64,000 nucleotides of DNA from NCBI GenBank assembly GCA_018242525.1, contig JAFEBS010000001.1, forward strand, positions 95,617 to 159,616, in the 5' to 3' direction. The notes below the pieces were generated by a model. That model ran no database searches and was not told where the DNA came from. It saw only the letters and a list, made by a program, of their open reading frames with translations. Made by a program: the position numbers and the translations under genes. The stretch is from Planctomycetota bacterium (GTDB lineage Bacteria > Planctomycetota > Planctomycetia > Planctomycetales > Planctomycetaceae). The number at the start of each line of letters is the position of its first letter. Positions within the stretch are counted from its first letter, which is position 1. This document shows, one piece after another, positions 47,514-57,065 of this stretch.

Positions 47514-48758
47514 ATGAAATCCATGTCCCTGAGATTTTCTCCGCTCATCGTTGTCACGGGCGCACTCGTCTGTTCCCGACTGATTGCCGATGACACTCCG
47601 GCGGCGGACAGTCCTCCCACGAAGGAGCCTGCATTTGTCGTCGGACCAGAATTGACCAAGGTTCCGAACGAGGAAATCGAAAAGGCCTATGATGGAATGC
47701 CGATTCCCGAGGCGATCCGGATGTACCTGGCGATCTCGCGCGGGGCCAAAATGGGTTCCGGAGACGGTTGGTTCGGTCCGGCCCAGTCACGATATGGGTG
47801 GAAGTGGCTGACCGAACAGCATGAGCTGACACCGGATGATGAGATTCCCGCCGACAAGTTTCGCGGGACGGCAGAATGGTTCAAACGGCTGGATCGCAAT
47901 CTGGATGGCAAGATCGTTGCCGAGGATCTGGACTGGTCAGACCGCAATCCCTGGGTTCAGAATGCCTCCCTGGTCAATCGGCTCTTCCGCAAGTCGGATC
48001 CAAACGGTGATGGCCAGTTGACCCGCGACGAATGGCTGGCTTTCTTCGATGCTGCCGCGCAGGGCAAAACAGGTTTGGGCTCAGAGGACCTTCGTGATGC
48101 CTGGCTTGCCGGAATGTCGTCCAGTTTTCTGCCCGGCGATGCGCCCACAAAAGAGCTGTTGTTGCAGGGACTGTTTGCTGGCGAAGTCGGGTCGCTGAAA
48201 GAGGGACCTCAGATCGAGGAGCCCGCACCCAATTTTTCGCTCACGACACAGGATGGCGAACAGACCATCAAGCTCTCCGAAGTCATCGGCAAGAAGCCGG
48301 TCGTATTGATGTTCGGGAATTTCACCTGTGGTCCTTTCCGCTCGATTTTTCCGGGCGTCGAAAAGGTCCGTCAACGCTTCCAGGAGGAAGCAGTTTTCCT
48401 GGGAATCTATGTGCGGGAAGCGCACCCCACGGATGGCTGGAAGATGGAATCCAATGCCAGAGTGGGCGTCGCCGTCGCGCAGCCGAAGACCTATGCCGAG
48501 CGGGCTGCCGTGGCGCAACAGTGTCATCAAATGCTGAAGCCGACGATGCCCCTGCTGGTGGATGACATCGATGACTCGACGGGCAATGCCTACAGTGGCA
48601 TGCCCGCCCGCTTGTACGTGATCGATACCCAGGGAAAGGTGGCCTATAAGGGGGGGCGAGGTCCGTTCGGATTCAAGCCCGGTGAGATGGAGCAAGCGCT
48701 GATCATGACGTTGCTGGACGCGAAGACCCGAACTGATGCGACGAAGGAAACCCCATGA
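47514..48758 (+). CDS. Exported EF-hand plus iodothyronine-deiodinase-like redoxin
   Basis: The 414-residue protein has a signal (SPLIVVTGALVCSRLIAD), then two EF-hand-type calcium loops (DRNLDGKIVAEDL and DPNGDGQLTRDEW, near residues 125 and 165). A thioredoxin-fold domain of the deiodinase family follows. FGNFTCGPFRSIFPGVEKV aligns with the deiodinase FGSxTUPPF active site, with Cys for selenocysteine. IYVREAHPTDGWKM, MPARLYVIDTQGKVAYKGGR and GPFGFKPGE match bacterial deiodinase-like proteins. AAGGAG lies six bases before ATG 47514. The stop overlaps the start of the next gene. Confidence 0.86.
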   Translation: MKSMSLRFSPLIVVTGALVCSRLIADDTPAADSPPTKEPAFVVGPELTKVPNEEIEKAYDGMPIPEAIRMYLAISRGAKMGSGDGWFGPAQSRYGWKWLTEQHELTPDDEIPADKFRGTAEWFKRLDRNLDGKIVAEDLDWSDRNPWVQNASLVNRLFRKSDPNGDGQLTRDEWLAFFDAAAQGKTGLGSEDLRDAWLAGMSSSFLPGDAPTKELLLQGLFAGEVGSLKEGPQIEEPAPNFSLTTQDGEQTIKLSEVIGKKPVVLMFGNFTCGPFRSIFPGVEKVRQRFQEEAVFLGIYVREAHPTDGWKMESNARVGVAVAQPKTYAERAAVAQQCHQMLKPTMPLLVDDIDDSTGNAYSGMPARLYVIDTQGKVAYKGGRGPFGFKPGEMEQALIMTLLDAKTRTDATKETP

Positions 48759-51469
48759 ACGAGCCGCTTCCCACATCTTCCACGTGGATCACAGCCTTGT
48801 CCGGAATCGAAATTACTTCTGCCGCGGCGGCGTCCATGGCTGCCGAGCCCGGGCCGAATGTCCAAGTCAATCCGCGGTTCACAATCCTGTCCGATGCAGA
48901 GGCCTGGAAGCGACTGCCATCCGCCGTCAAAGGGGGCGGACAACCTCTGCCGACCTGGGCAAGGATGCTGGCGGTCGAGTTGCCGCGCAGCACCGCAGCC
49001 CTGCTGGAACTCGACCTGGCCCAGCGCAGTCAATGCCCGGTGGACCCGATCTTGCGTGCGGGCATGCGCTGGGTCGCTGCTCGCGCCAATCGCTGTGAGT
49101 ACGCTCAAGCGTATGCAGTTGCCGACGCTCTACGCGCCGGCATCGAACCGGCCAGATCGGAATCCCTCCGATCTGGTGACTTTCACGGTTGGTCCAAGGG
49201 TGAACGGGCTGCGTTGCAATTTGCCCTCAAAATGACCATCGATTCCGATTCGGTCACCGATGAAGAGTTCGAGGAACTCGTGGCGCATTTCGGGCCGAAG
49301 CAGTCGGCATCCATGGTCCTGCTGATGGCGTACGCGAATTTTCAAGACCGCTTTCTGATCTCCATCGGTGCCCCCTTGGAATCGGATGGTCCCGCTGCGC
49401 CATTGGACGTCCAGTTCGGTCCGGAATCGTTCGTCATCAAGACGACTCCACCACCGCCCCCGAAAAAGAAACCTCTTCCAATGCCGACCGGACAGGACCT
49501 GGTGGAAGCCGACCCGGCCTGGACCAAGGTGTCGTACGAAGCGTTGCAGGTTCGACTGGCTGATCAACGCGTCAAACCGACACGGCTGCCGGTTCCAACG
49601 TGGGACGAAGTCGCCCGGAATCTGCCGGACGGTTTGATCAAGCGGCCCAGTGATATCGTGTGGTACCGCATCGTCTTCGGCTATGCCCCGGAACTGGCCG
49701 TTCCGTTTGAAGTCTATATGCGGACTGCGGGTGCCGAATCGAGCGCCAAGTGGGATCGAATCTTTGGACAAAGTCTGTTCTGGGTGACGACCCGTGCTGT
49801 CCAATGTCCCTACTGCATGGGTCATTGTGAAATGAACTGGGAAGTTGCCGGACTGACCAGCGGCGAAATCGCCGAACGCAGCCGACTGCTGGCCGGCGAC
49901 GACTGGTCCAGTTTCGAGCCCGCCCAGCAGCATGCATTTGCTTATGCACGCAAACTCACCAAGGCACCCTGGAGTGTGTCGGATGAGGAAGTGTCCCAAC
50001 TGTGTGAAGGTTTTGGCGTTGATCGAGCGATGATCGTCGTCGCCAATGCCAGCCGCTATCACTACATGACCCGGATCTCCAATGGTTTTCAACTGACGCT
50101 GGAACGAGACAACGTCTTCTATGATTACTACAACGTGGCTTCGCCGACTGCGTCCGTTCCCACACCGACGGAAGCTGGCAGCGCACCGTTGCTGAGCATT
50201 GAGGAATGCTGGAAGCGACTGCCGGTCGCTGTATCGGGTGGGGGACAAACGTTGCCGAACTGGGTGCGCGCCGTCGCAGCTCATCTTCCGCGGACGGCCG
50301 CTGCTATGTTACAGTTGGATTACGCGCAGCGGACTCAAAGCCCGTTGGATCCGGTGCTGCGCGGAAAGATGCGATGGGTCATCGCACATGCCAATCGGTG
50401 TGCCTATTCAGAAGCCTGCGCCCTGGCCGACCTGAAGCGTGCAGGTCTAGGTTCCGCCGAATTGAAGGGGCTGACCGGGGACAGTGCTGCCTGGCCTGAA
50501 TCCGATCGCGATGCCCTGGAATTTGCGCGGCTGCTGACCGTTGCCGCTCCCACAATTCCCGATGCACTGTTTGAGAAGTTGAAGGTGCGCCACGGTGCGA
50601 AGCAGGTGGCCGCCATGGTCTTGCTGGCGGCTTATGGCAATTTCCAGGATCGCATCGTCCTGGGTTTGAACCTGCCGATCGAAGTCGGTGGCCCGCTGCC
50701 ACCACTCAAGATCGAATTCGCGGCTGATGCGTTCCAGGTGGCACCATTGTTCCCGCCTCAGGCAAGATCGTCGCCGCTGGGAAAGCCCGGCAAAAGCGTG
50801 GTTGCCGAAGATCAGGCGTGGTCGGAGATCTCTTACGAGCAATTGCAGACCCGCCTGGAACGGCAACGTGACCGCAAACCGAGGCTTCCCATTCCGACCT
50901 GGGATGAAGTGAAAGTCAACCTGCCGCCAGCGATGGCGACTCGACCCACCAGGATTATCTGGAATCTGGTCTGTTCGGGATACGTTCCCGAACTGGCGGT
51001 ACCATGGAGCATTGCGACACGCACCATGTGGTCCGAAACCAGGCCCGACCGCGTCTTCGAGGAAAGCCTGTTCTGGATTCAGACCCGCAGCATCGAGTGC
51101 AATTACTGCATGGGCCATTGCGAGATGCTGCTGGAGCTGGCGGGGCTTGATAAACAGGCCGTCGCTGAACGCACCCGCCGACTGGCCAGCAACGACTGGT
51201 CGGGCTTCCCGCCCGCCGAACAGCGGGCTTATGCCTACGCGCGAAAACTCAGCAAAGCACCCTGGGAGCTGACAATCGCCGATTACAAATCGTTGGAAGA
51301 CGATTTGGGATCGGATACGGCAATGGCGACGTTCTGGTGGCTCTGTCGCGGACTGTACATGACACGCGTTTCCGATGGATTCCAGCTTCCATTGGAGCGG
51401 GACAACGTGTTTGCGGATCCGGCCAAAAAGGTCGAGGCCACCAGTTCGGCGACGGAAAAGCGGGACTAG
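48755..51469 (+). CDS. Four-module AhpD/CMD-like protein with internal duplication
   Basis: The 904-residue protein is a tandem duplication of a unit of about 430 residues. Each unit starts WKRLPxAVxGGGQxLPxW and ends in an AhpD module. Modules 1 and 3 have a single Cys (ANRCEYAQAYA near residue 110; ANRCAYSEACA near 547). Modules 2 and 4 have CxxCxxH (QCPYCMGHCEM near 350; ECNYCMGHCEM near 782). The order is therefore partial-full-partial-full. The ATG overlaps the TGA of the deiodinase-like gene, implying coupling. No clear signal peptide is present, unlike its neighbours. Confidence 0.85.
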   Translation: MNEPLPTSSTWITALSGIEITSAAAASMAAEPGPNVQVNPRFTILSDAEAWKRLPSAVKGGGQPLPTWARMLAVELPRSTAALLELDLAQRSQCPVDPILRAGMRWVAARANRCEYAQAYAVADALRAGIEPARSESLRSGDFHGWSKGERAALQFALKMTIDSDSVTDEEFEELVAHFGPKQSASMVLLMAYANFQDRFLISIGAPLESDGPAAPLDVQFGPESFVIKTTPPPPPKKKPLPMPTGQDLVEADPAWTKVSYEALQVRLADQRVKPTRLPVPTWDEVARNLPDGLIKRPSDIVWYRIVFGYAPELAVPFEVYMRTAGAESSAKWDRIFGQSLFWVTTRAVQCPYCMGHCEMNWEVAGLTSGEIAERSRLLAGDDWSSFEPAQQHAFAYARKLTKAPWSVSDEEVSQLCEGFGVDRAMIVVANASRYHYMTRISNGFQLTLERDNVFYDYYNVASPTASVPTPTEAGSAPLLSIEECWKRLPVAVSGGGQTLPNWVRAVAAHLPRTAAAMLQLDYAQRTQSPLDPVLRGKMRWVIAHANRCAYSEACALADLKRAGLGSAELKGLTGDSAAWPESDRDALEFARLLTVAAPTIPDALFEKLKVRHGAKQVAAMVLLAAYGNFQDRIVLGLNLPIEVGGPLPPLKIEFAADAFQVAPLFPPQARSSPLGKPGKSVVAEDQAWSEISYEQLQTRLERQRDRKPRLPIPTWDEVKVNLPPAMATRPTRIIWNLVCSGYVPELAVPWSIATRTMWSETRPDRVFEESLFWIQTRSIECNYCMGHCEMLLELAGLDKQAVAERTRRLASNDWSGFPPAEQRAYAYARKLSKAPWELTIADYKSLEDDLGSDTAMATFWWLCRGLYMTRVSDGFQLPLERDNVFADPAKKVEATSSATEKRD

Positions 51470-51668
51470 GGACTGGTCCATTACCGAAGTTGGCATCGGG
51501 GATCCCGCCGCCGCTGGCTCGCGGCGGAACCGGGTGGCAATTTCTGCAAGTTTCCCGGTCTCCGTTGCCGATGATCCGTCGTATCTGAATAAACCGCTGC
51601 TGCTTCCTGACGTTGCAGGGCATTCCCCGCACCGGTGGTTTGGTTCAGATCTTCGCGGGGTCGAAATC

Positions 51669-52025
51669 ATGGAAACCACGGGGCCAGACATCGCGCAGCA
51701 ATTACCGCTGACGGACACTGCAACCCAGCTTCGGCAGGGATTGCCAGTCGTTTCTCAGTTGGTTCTGCCGGTTTCGGTCCGATCGGGCTGTCTGCAGATG
51801 ACGGTGAACGATTTGTGCAGACTGGCTCCGGGGACGGTGCTGTCACTCGATCTGCCGTGTGACAGCCCACAGCATCTGGTGGCCAACGGCCGGGCCCTGG
51901 CGGCGGGTGAACTGGTGCGCCATGACGGGCGGTTGGGATTTCGCCTGGGGCGTCTGTCGGATGGCGTTGTTCTCTCCCGACCCCATGCCAACTGCAATTC
52001 TTCTCAACGCAAAGTATCATCTTGA
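51669..52025 (+). CDS. FliN-like SpoA-domain protein
   Basis: The 118-residue protein consists mainly of one SpoA (FliN/FliM C-terminal) domain: LPVVSQLVLPVSVRSGCLQM, VNDLCRLAPGTVLSLDLP and ARHDGRLGFRL-type strand endings. FliN is the switch-complex ring protein of the flagellar motor and has type III secretion homologues. No other flagellar or secretion gene is near. The ATG is preceded by a GGGG stretch about ten bases away. It lies between the four-module AhpD-like gene and the kinase gene. Solitary SpoA proteins occur in Planctomycetes; role unknown. Confidence 0.78.
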   Translation: METTGPDIAQQLPLTDTATQLRQGLPVVSQLVLPVSVRSGCLQMTVNDLCRLAPGTVLSLDLPCDSPQHLVANGRALAAGELVRHDGRLGFRLGRLSDGVVLSRPHANCNSSQRKVSS

Positions 52026-52166
52026 CGCCGGGATTTGCGCGTACGAGGAAAAGCTGAGTCGCGTCTCAGCGCTCGAGGACGAGATGCGACAGTCTCTAGA
52101 AAAAGCCTCGTCGGCTGGTGACAATGCCGCGACTTGTTTGTCCGAAGCTTCGGAAACTTCGCCAGC

Positions 52167-55100
52167 ATGGACCTTTCTCTCGAACAATTCCAGAAAGCGC
52201 TAGATGACAGCGGGCTCCTTGCTGGCGATGTCGGTCTGCGCATTTTGTCTTCGCAGGTCACTTGCGGGGACGCGCGCCAGCTGGCTCAGGAACTCGTCAA
52301 TCAGCAGCAGTTGACCCCGTTCCAGGTCGAGCAGATCTTCGCCGGCCATGGGAAGACGTTGGTCCTGGGCAACTATGTCGTTCTGGACAAGGTCGGTCAG
52401 GGGGGCATGGGGATGGTGCTCAAGGCCGAGCACAGACGGATGAAGCGGTTGGTGGCGATCAAGATGATGTCGCCATCTGCCGTCAAGACGCCCGATACTT
52501 TGAAGCGGTTTCACCGCGAGGTCGAAGCGGCCGCGAAGCTGCGGCATCCGAACATTGTTGCCGCGGATGACGCCGACGAATCCAACGGGACGCACTTTCT
52601 GGTGATGGAGTACGTCGAAGGGAGCGACTTGTCAGCACTGGTCAAGAAACAGGGACCACTCTCCATCAGGAACGCCGTGACCTGCCTCATTCAGGCGGCG
52701 CGCGGCCTGGAATTTGCACACGAGCAGGGAATTGTCCATCGAGACATCAAACCGGCCAATTTGCTGATCGACGCGAAGGGAACGGTGAAGATACTCGACA
52801 TGGGCCTGGCCCGGATCGATGGGTCGATCGGAGGCAACTCGGCCGGAGCCGATTTGACAAGCACCGGGGCGATCATGGGGACCGTGGATTACATGTCCCC
52901 CGAACAGGCAATGGATACCAGGCGCGCCGACGCGCGCAGCGACATTTATTCACTCGGGTGTACCCTGTACTACCTGTTGACGGGGAAGTGCCTGTACGAC
53001 GCGGACACGACGATGAAGAAGTTGATGTCGCACCAGAACGCGCCCATTCCCCGGCTCATGGAAATCCCAGGCGATGGCTCGTCGGCGATCAACGCGGTTT
53101 TTCAAAAAATGGTCGCCAAGAAACCGCAGGACCGGTATCAGACGATGACAGAAGTCATTGCCAGCCTGGAGGCCTGCCTGGTGATGGCCGAAGGATCTGC
53201 GACCGGCATCAAAACGGTGCTGCTGGCGGATCCCAATCCGTCGTCGGGAACCGTTTCGGCAACGAGCATCGCTACGGCACGAGCGACTGGAGTGACCAAC
53301 ACCCAAGTTCCTGCGGACGTAGCCGAGGCGGCGACGATGATTTCGGGGGAGTTGGATCGAACGACCGACTTCAATTCTGCGACAGCGATTCCCGTTTCGT
53401 CATCGCCGGGGGGAATTGTACGACCCGGACGGAACGTTCTCCGCATCGCAATCGGTGTCGGAATCATTGCTGTTGCGATCCTGGCGGCGGTCATCGTTCG
53501 GCCCTCTGTCAAGAACTTGCCGCCAACTGGAACATCCAATCACAACGGGACAGGATTCGCGGAAAAGGAACCTGTATCGACTGGGCAGGGTTCGCCGGTC
53601 GGTGCTTCCGATCCAGCAATTGTGCACGTCGATTCCGCGCAGGAACCGGCCAACGACCAGCCGATGCCTCCACCTGCCGCGAAGGCCCCATTCAACGCCG
53701 AGATGGCTTTGGCGCATCAGCAGGCATGGGCCAGGCATCTCGGGACGACGGTCCAGACGACGAACTGCCTTGGCCTTAAACTCATCCTCATCCCCCCCGG
53801 TGAGTTCCTGATGGGAAGCACCAAAGACGAGATTGCGGCGGAACTGAAGGGCCTGGAAGCGGCCAGGGTGCCCGCCTCTGCGTTTGAGTGGCCGCGAGTC
53901 GCCGAAGAAGGACCTCAGCATCCGGTCCGCGTGACCCGACCGTTCTCGATGGGCGCTACAGAGATTACTGTCGGGCAGTTTCGGCAGTTCGTGGATGCGA
54001 CGAAATACTGGACTCAGGGAGAACGATTTGGTGCCGGGAACTCGAATTCCTGGAAGCCAGCCCAGGGAGTGAAGCCCGAAGACGTGAAGATCAACTGGCG
54101 TACTCCCGGATATCCCACCACCGACCAGCATCCGGTGACACAGGTCACCTGGGAAGATGCCATTGTGTTCTGCAATTGGCTGAGTGCCGAAGAGGACCTT
54201 GACGCGTGTTATGAAGGAGGCAACCCCGATTGGACGTTTCAACCGACCGCCAATGGCTATCGACTTCCCACGGAAGCCGAATGGGAATACGCCTGCCGCG
54301 CGGGAACCACAACCAGGTTTTCGTTCGGTGACGATGATGCGCAAATCAACGACCATGACTGGACCGCAGATTCCCGGTCAGGCCGTCCGCAACCTGTCGC
54401 CACCAAACGCCCGAATCCATTCGGCCTCTACGGCATGCACGGCAATGTGCGTGAGTGGTGTTACGATTGGTACTCGTCCGAATATTATGCCGAGTCTTCG
54501 CCCACCGATCCGATCGGTCCGGAGTCTGGAACAGACCGCGTCATGCGAGGCGGGTGCTGGAGTCACATTCGCGTGGATGCACGGTCGCCATTCCGTTACG
54601 ACATCAACCCTTTCTCAAGAGACGTTCAAGGCGGCTTTCGGGTTGTTCGCTCGCCAGCGCCCGCGCCGACGGCAACGGATGTCCTGATCTCGCGAGACTA
54701 CGAATGGTCGACACCCGAAAACCTCGGGCCTGCCGTCAACAGCAGCCATGCTGACACGAATCCATTCCTCAGCGCGGACGGACTCACTCTGCTGGTCGCC
54801 TCGAATCGCCCCCTGGGACAAAGTGGCTTCGATCTTTGGGAATGTCGGCGGTCGTCGGTGGAAGAGAAATTTCAGCCCGCCGGGAATATGCCGCGTGTAG
54901 TGAATTCGTTCGCCAATGAACTCTCTCCTTGCCTCAGTGCGGATGGACTGCAACTGGCATTTGCCTCCGATCGGCCCGGTTCCGTCGGAGATCTTGACCT
55001 CTACATGTGCAGCCGTTCCGATCTTCAGTCCAAATGGAGTTCTGCGAAGAGTCTGCCACACGCGATCAATTCTGCTGCCCGAGAAGAAGACCCCGTGTTT

Positions 55101-55526
55101 TCCCCGGATGGACTGGTTTTGTACTTCACGTCGACGCGCCCCGATGGACGGGGCGCATCCGACATCTGGTACAGTCGGCGTGAATCGGTCACCGCATCTT
55201 TTGGCGAACCTGAGAATCTCGGGACGCTCGTGAACTCGTCCGATCACGAATTCCATTTCACACCGACCTCCGACGGGCGTGCGGCGATTGTCTGTCGCGG
55301 CCCAAGAGACAATGCGTCGGTCTGGCTGGCGAGACGAACAGGTCGCGAGGGGGCATTCACAAGGTTGCAGCCCTTCAACTTGACCCGCAGTGAAAATGTG
55401 AGTGCGCTGGCCATTTCGAGCGATGGCTATTCACTTTATTTCCAGTCGAAGAAAAGCGGTGGCCAGGGTGGTGACGACGTGTGGGTTGTGCATCGTGTGC
55501 CAAAGGGAACAGGTACTCAGCAGTGA
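52167..55526 (+). CDS. Ser/Thr kinase - FGE-sulfatase-like - PD40 fusion protein
   Basis: About 1119 residues. A planctomycete-type leader (residues 1-65) precedes the kinase: [31 protein letters not shown] and LDMGLAR (DMG in place of DFG), then MSPEQA. A membrane helix near 425-445 ([19 protein letters not shown]) divides it. Outside are an FGE-sulfatase-type domain ([31 protein letters not shown]) without the Cys pair of true formylglycine enzymes, and four or five PD40 beta-propeller repeats ([15 protein letters not shown]). This is a transmembrane sensor kinase with an extracellular ligand-binding part. Targets unknown. Confidence 0.92.
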   Translation: MDLSLEQFQKALDDSGLLAGDVGLRILSSQVTCGDARQLAQELVNQQQLTPFQVEQIFAGHGKTLVLGNYVVLDKVGQGGMGMVLKAEHRRMKRLVAIKMMSPSAVKTPDTLKRFHREVEAAAKLRHPNIVAADDADESNGTHFLVMEYVEGSDLSALVKKQGPLSIRNAVTCLIQAARGLEFAHEQGIVHRDIKPANLLIDAKGTVKILDMGLARIDGSIGGNSAGADLTSTGAIMGTVDYMSPEQAMDTRRADARSDIYSLGCTLYYLLTGKCLYDADTTMKKLMSHQNAPIPRLMEIPGDGSSAINAVFQKMVAKKPQDRYQTMTEVIASLEACLVMAEGSATGIKTVLLADPNPSSGTVSATSIATARATGVTNTQVPADVAEAATMISGELDRTTDFNSATAIPVSSSPGGIVRPGRNVLRIAIGVGIIAVAILAAVIVRPSVKNLPPTGTSNHNGTGFAEKEPVSTGQGSPVGASDPAIVHVDSAQEPANDQPMPPPAAKAPFNAEMALAHQQAWARHLGTTVQTTNCLGLKLILIPPGEFLMGSTKDEIAAELKGLEAARVPASAFEWPRVAEEGPQHPVRVTRPFSMGATEITVGQFRQFVDATKYWTQGERFGAGNSNSWKPAQGVKPEDVKINWRTPGYPTTDQHPVTQVTWEDAIVFCNWLSAEEDLDACYEGGNPDWTFQPTANGYRLPTEAEWEYACRAGTTTRFSFGDDDAQINDHDWTADSRSGRPQPVATKRPNPFGLYGMHGNVREWCYDWYSSEYYAESSPTDPIGPESGTDRVMRGGCWSHIRVDARSPFRYDINPFSRDVQGGFRVVRSPAPAPTATDVLISRDYEWSTPENLGPAVNSSHADTNPFLSADGLTLLVASNRPLGQSGFDLWECRRSSVEEKFQPAGNMPRVVNSFANELSPCLSADGLQLAFASDRPGSVGDLDLYMCSRSDLQSKWSSAKSLPHAINSAAREEDPVFSPDGLVLYFTSTRPDGRGASDIWYSRRESVTASFGEPENLGTLVNSSDHEFHFTPTSDGRAAIVCRGPRDNASVWLARRTGREGAFTRLQPFNLTRSENVSALAISSDGYSLYFQSKKSGGQGGDDVWVVHRVPKGTGTQQ

Positions 55527-55585
55527 AGCGTCGCCGTAACACGATGCTGCTGGTGGACGCATTCCCTGAAGCCGTCGACTGCCGA

Positions 55586-55626
55586 AAATAAGAAATCCCC
55601 GAGCGACTGGTGTGTCACCCGGGGAT
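55586..55626 (-). terminator. Intrinsic terminator of the DUF1080 gene
   Basis: ATCCCCG (55595-55601) pairs with CGGGGAT (55620-55626). Read on the minus strand, the hairpin is followed by TTCTTATTTTCGG, a T-rich tail. It lies beyond the DUF1080 gene and also beyond the convergent kinase gene. Confidence 0.6.
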
Positions 55627-55748
55627 CTGACGTTGAACGAAGAAACAGGCGGGACATCTACTCCGCTGAGTTGATAACCTGCGGTCGGGCGATTCAGGAC
55701 GGTCAGGAGATCCTCCTGAATTTGTGGTCCCGTGCCGAGTACTCCGAA

Positions 55749-57065
55749 TCAGGGTGACTTCGCCAGCGACTTGATCTGAACGTTTCGGAACGAAACTGCG
55801 TCGCCGTGGCCGGCGAAACCGAAGAAGCCGGTCGTCCGATCCTTGCCGGGATGAGGCGAGTTGGCCATGTATTCCGTGATCTTGCTCAGGTCGGTGTCCA
55901 GGATCACATTGCCGTTGAGTTCGACCTTGATCGTGGACCCGATCACGGTCACTTCCTGGTAATTCCATTCTCCGGTGGCGCGCTGATAGCCACGGGCGGC
56001 GGCGGCCATGCCGTAGGCCGAACCGTGATATTGACGCTTGTCGAGCTTGGCGTACCGGGGATCCTCGTTGTCCAGAACCTGCAGTTCGCACATTCCCACA
56101 TACGCGGTATCACCCTGGCCCGGGTAGCGGATCGCCAAACCGTTGTTTCCACCCGGCGGCAATTTGAATTCGAGCGTGGCGATGAAGTCCGAGTATTCGT
56201 CCTTGGTATGCAGGACTCCGCCCGTGCCCGCTTTACAGCGGATGGCACCATCGACCACTTCGTAGTTCGCGACCGCTCCGGCCCAGTCACTCAGGTCCTT
56301 GCTGTTGAACAACGAGACGAATCCTTCCTGACGACCGTGCCTGGCCAGGATTGAATTGGCTTCTTCGGTCGGGATTTCACGGAGGAAAATGTTTTTCCAG
56401 CGGATTTCGCCACCGTGCGTTTGCAACTGGATGGGACCTCGAGGAATCAGGGGTTGCGCCTTGTCGTAGAAGCTGTCGAGGATGGCGTGATCAACGACAA
56501 GTTTATCGTTCAGTGTGACCGTCGTCCGGGCGCCAATCTGGACAATGTGGAATCGATTCCACTCACCGAATGGCTTGTCTGCCAGGACCAACGGATCCTT
56601 GCCGGGCTTGCCTGCGGCGTTGTTCCACAGTCCGCCAGATCCCTTGTTCGAGCCAAGCGGGAATTTGCCTTCGTCGGTCGAATCCCAGATCTGAACCTGT
56701 GGCGTCCCTTTCAAGTAGATTCCACTGTCGGCCTTGGGAACGGTCTTGTAATCAATCCACAGTTCGTAATCACCGTAATTCTTGTCGGTCGTCAGATACA
56801 GTCCATTCCCGTCATTGACGAGATCGGCACCATCGATACTCCAATGCTTGTGGATGTCTTCCTGGCTCTGCTCACGGGCGGCAGCCTGTTCCTCGTCCGA
56901 CATCGCCTGAAATTTTCGCGGATCCTTGGTTTCGTAACCGTGCCATCCCTTCAGGTCCTTGCCGTTAAAAAGTGCCACGAATCCAGCAGGCGGCTCATTG
57001 TCAGCACCGTGAGACACTGCTGCCAGACCCAGCACAAGCATCCCGACAAGGTAAAACTTCTTCAT
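55749..57065 (-). CDS. Exported protein with two DUF1080 domains
   Basis: The 438-residue protein has a signal (YLVGMLVLGLAAVSHGAD) and two DUF1080 (3-keto-disaccharide hydrolase/laminin-like sandwich) domains. The first contains FVALFNGKDLKGWHGYETKD, YELWIDYKTVPKADSGIYL and FGEWNRFHIVQIG. The second contains FVSLFNSKDLSDWAGAVANY and DFIATLEFKLPPGGNNGLAI. DUF1080 proteins bind or cleave glycosides, often with oxidised sugars. AAGGAG lies eight bases before the ATG. It has its own terminator and the upstream gap is 623 bases. Confidence 0.94.
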   Translation of the reverse strand: MKKFYLVGMLVLGLAAVSHGADNEPPAGFVALFNGKDLKGWHGYETKDPRKFQAMSDEEQAAAREQSQEDIHKHWSIDGADLVNDGNGLYLTTDKNYGDYELWIDYKTVPKADSGIYLKGTPQVQIWDSTDEGKFPLGSNKGSGGLWNNAAGKPGKDPLVLADKPFGEWNRFHIVQIGARTTVTLNDKLVVDHAILDSFYDKAQPLIPRGPIQLQTHGGEIRWKNIFLREIPTEEANSILARHGRQEGFVSLFNSKDLSDWAGAVANYEVVDGAIRCKAGTGGVLHTKDEYSDFIATLEFKLPPGGNNGLAIRYPGQGDTAYVGMCELQVLDNEDPRYAKLDKRQYHGSAYGMAAAARGYQRATGEWNYQEVTVIGSTIKVELNGNVILDTDLSKITEYMANSPHPGKDRTTGFFGFAGHGDAVSFRNVQIKSLAKSP

